Part shown: piece by piece, positions 63,719-64,000 of the stretch
Layout of the letters: each line of letters starts with the position of its first letter
How positions within the stretch are numbered: the stretch's first letter is position 1
Position numbers and translations under genes: made by a program
Notes under the pieces: generated by a model
Database searches by the model: none
Told to the model about the DNA's origin: nothing
What the model saw: the letters and a program-made list of their open reading frames with translations, nothing else
NCBI RefSeq assembly: GCF_000974985.2
Contig: NZ_LAVA02000046.1
Span: 62,001 to 126,000, forward strand
Source: Streptomyces mangrovisoli
GTDB lineage: Bacteria; Actinomycetota; Actinomycetes; Streptomycetales; Streptomycetaceae
DNA: 64,000 nucleotides
Direction: 5' to 3'

Positions 63719-64000
63719 ATGCCGCGTAGACGGCCAGGACACGTCCGGACCGGCCTCTGCGGCCACCGCCAAACGCCCGGGGCGAACCCTGTCATCGACG
63801 GCCTGTCCTCGCATGCCCTGTCGGAGATCCACCGTCTCGAGCGCACCAGGAACTACCTGCACCCAGGCGACGTCGGCGCAGCCGTGCGCTTGTGGAAGGA
63901 GTACGCCCGCCGCCCCCAGCGCGAGCTGTGGCACGACTACGAGCGGGGCAACGTGCACTGGTACTGCTGCGGCAATCCCCTTCAAGCGCGTGCTCTCCTC
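63719..64000 (+). CDS. Hypothetical protein, 5' part, runs off the right edge
   Basis: 94 codons are open to the window edge. The composition is protein-like: SSHALSEIHRLERTRNYLHP, AAVRLWKEYARRPQRELWHD and GNVHWYCCGNPLQAR. The ATG at 63719 is the first start after a stop at 63701 and has AAGGG very close upstream. No family is recognised. Confidence 0.55.
   Translation, partial: MPRRRPGHVRTGLCGHRQTPGANPVIDGLSSHALSEIHRLERTRNYLHPGDVGAAVRLWKEYARRPQRELWHDYERGNVHWYCCGNPLQARALL

Overview
The window is high-GC actinobacterial DNA. Codon bias, GTG/TTG starts, GTGA/TTGA stop-start overlaps, twin-arginine secretion signals, many GntR/LacI/TetR regulators and a TTA codon in a developmental-type gene all point to Streptomyces or a close relative. 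Most of it reads as accessory chromosome: complete metabolic and surface-polysaccharide loci alternate with gene-poor stretches full of fossils (internal deletions, frameshifts, transposase scraps).

Left part (1-9.6 kb): the 5' end of a Wadjet-type jetA gene (DUF2397) runs off the left edge. Then come an unrecognised protein, a Fic-domain protein, and a Ser/Thr kinase whose extracellular half is a transpeptidase (PBP) domain with all three catalytic motifs destroyed; this gene carries a small frameshifting deletion. After that lie remnants, a divergent pair of small phage-like DNA-binding proteins (7.9-8.8 kb), and about 0.8 kb of empty DNA.

Glycosaminoglycan-type locus (9.6-24 kb): one long minus-strand operon encodes a sugar-binding lipoprotein, two permeases, a GntR regulator, a Gfo/Idh dehydrogenase, a TIM-barrel isomerase/epimerase, a SIS aminosugar-phosphate protein, a ROK kinase, a PfkB kinase reduced to its two ends, a class II aldolase, and a secreted family 8 polysaccharide lyase. 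A cytoplasmic sulfatase is divergent. Together they suggest lysis of a sulfated glycosaminoglycan (chondroitin or hyaluronan type) outside the cell, import of oligosaccharides, then desulfation and an N-acetylgalactosamine/tagatose-phosphate-like route. A 14-bp palindrome in the divergent promoter region is the likely GntR operator.

Middle (24-30 kb): a DUF1254/DUF1214 protein with an upstream DUF1214 fossil, a secreted trypsin-like protease behind a MerR-like palindrome, PRC-barrel and transposase fragments, then an amino-acid antiporter and arginine deiminase pair.

Exopolysaccharide locus (30.4-50.1 kb): a GH71-type alpha-glucanase, an LCP ligase, an initiating glycosylphosphotransferase (with a TTA codon), GDP-fucose synthase, GDP-mannose dehydratase, a large secreted propeller/FN3/LamG/DNRLRE protein, a lipoprotein, two GT4 glycosyltransferases, a WcaF-type acetyltransferase, a Wzy-type polymerase, a Wzx-type flippase, a Wzz-type copolymerase with a degenerate P-loop, a TagD-like cytidylyltransferase and a CDP-alcohol phosphotransferase. 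This is a near-complete Wzx/Wzy system for a fucose-type polymer, probably with a polyol-phosphate decoration.

Right part (50.1-64 kb): a decayed FAD monooxygenase with the stub of its TetR neighbour, a P450 preceded by the overlapping fossil of another P450, a LacI regulator with two matching palindromic operators, an orphan AlkB alkane hydroxylase divergent from a TetR regulator, a truncated sigma-like protein, a dehydratase fragment, a GNAT acetyltransferase with 21-bp tandem repeats upstream, a lipoprotein, a broken aminoglycoside-phosphotransferase-like gene, a frameshifted IS5-family transposase, a HAD hydrolase and a partial unknown gene at the right edge.
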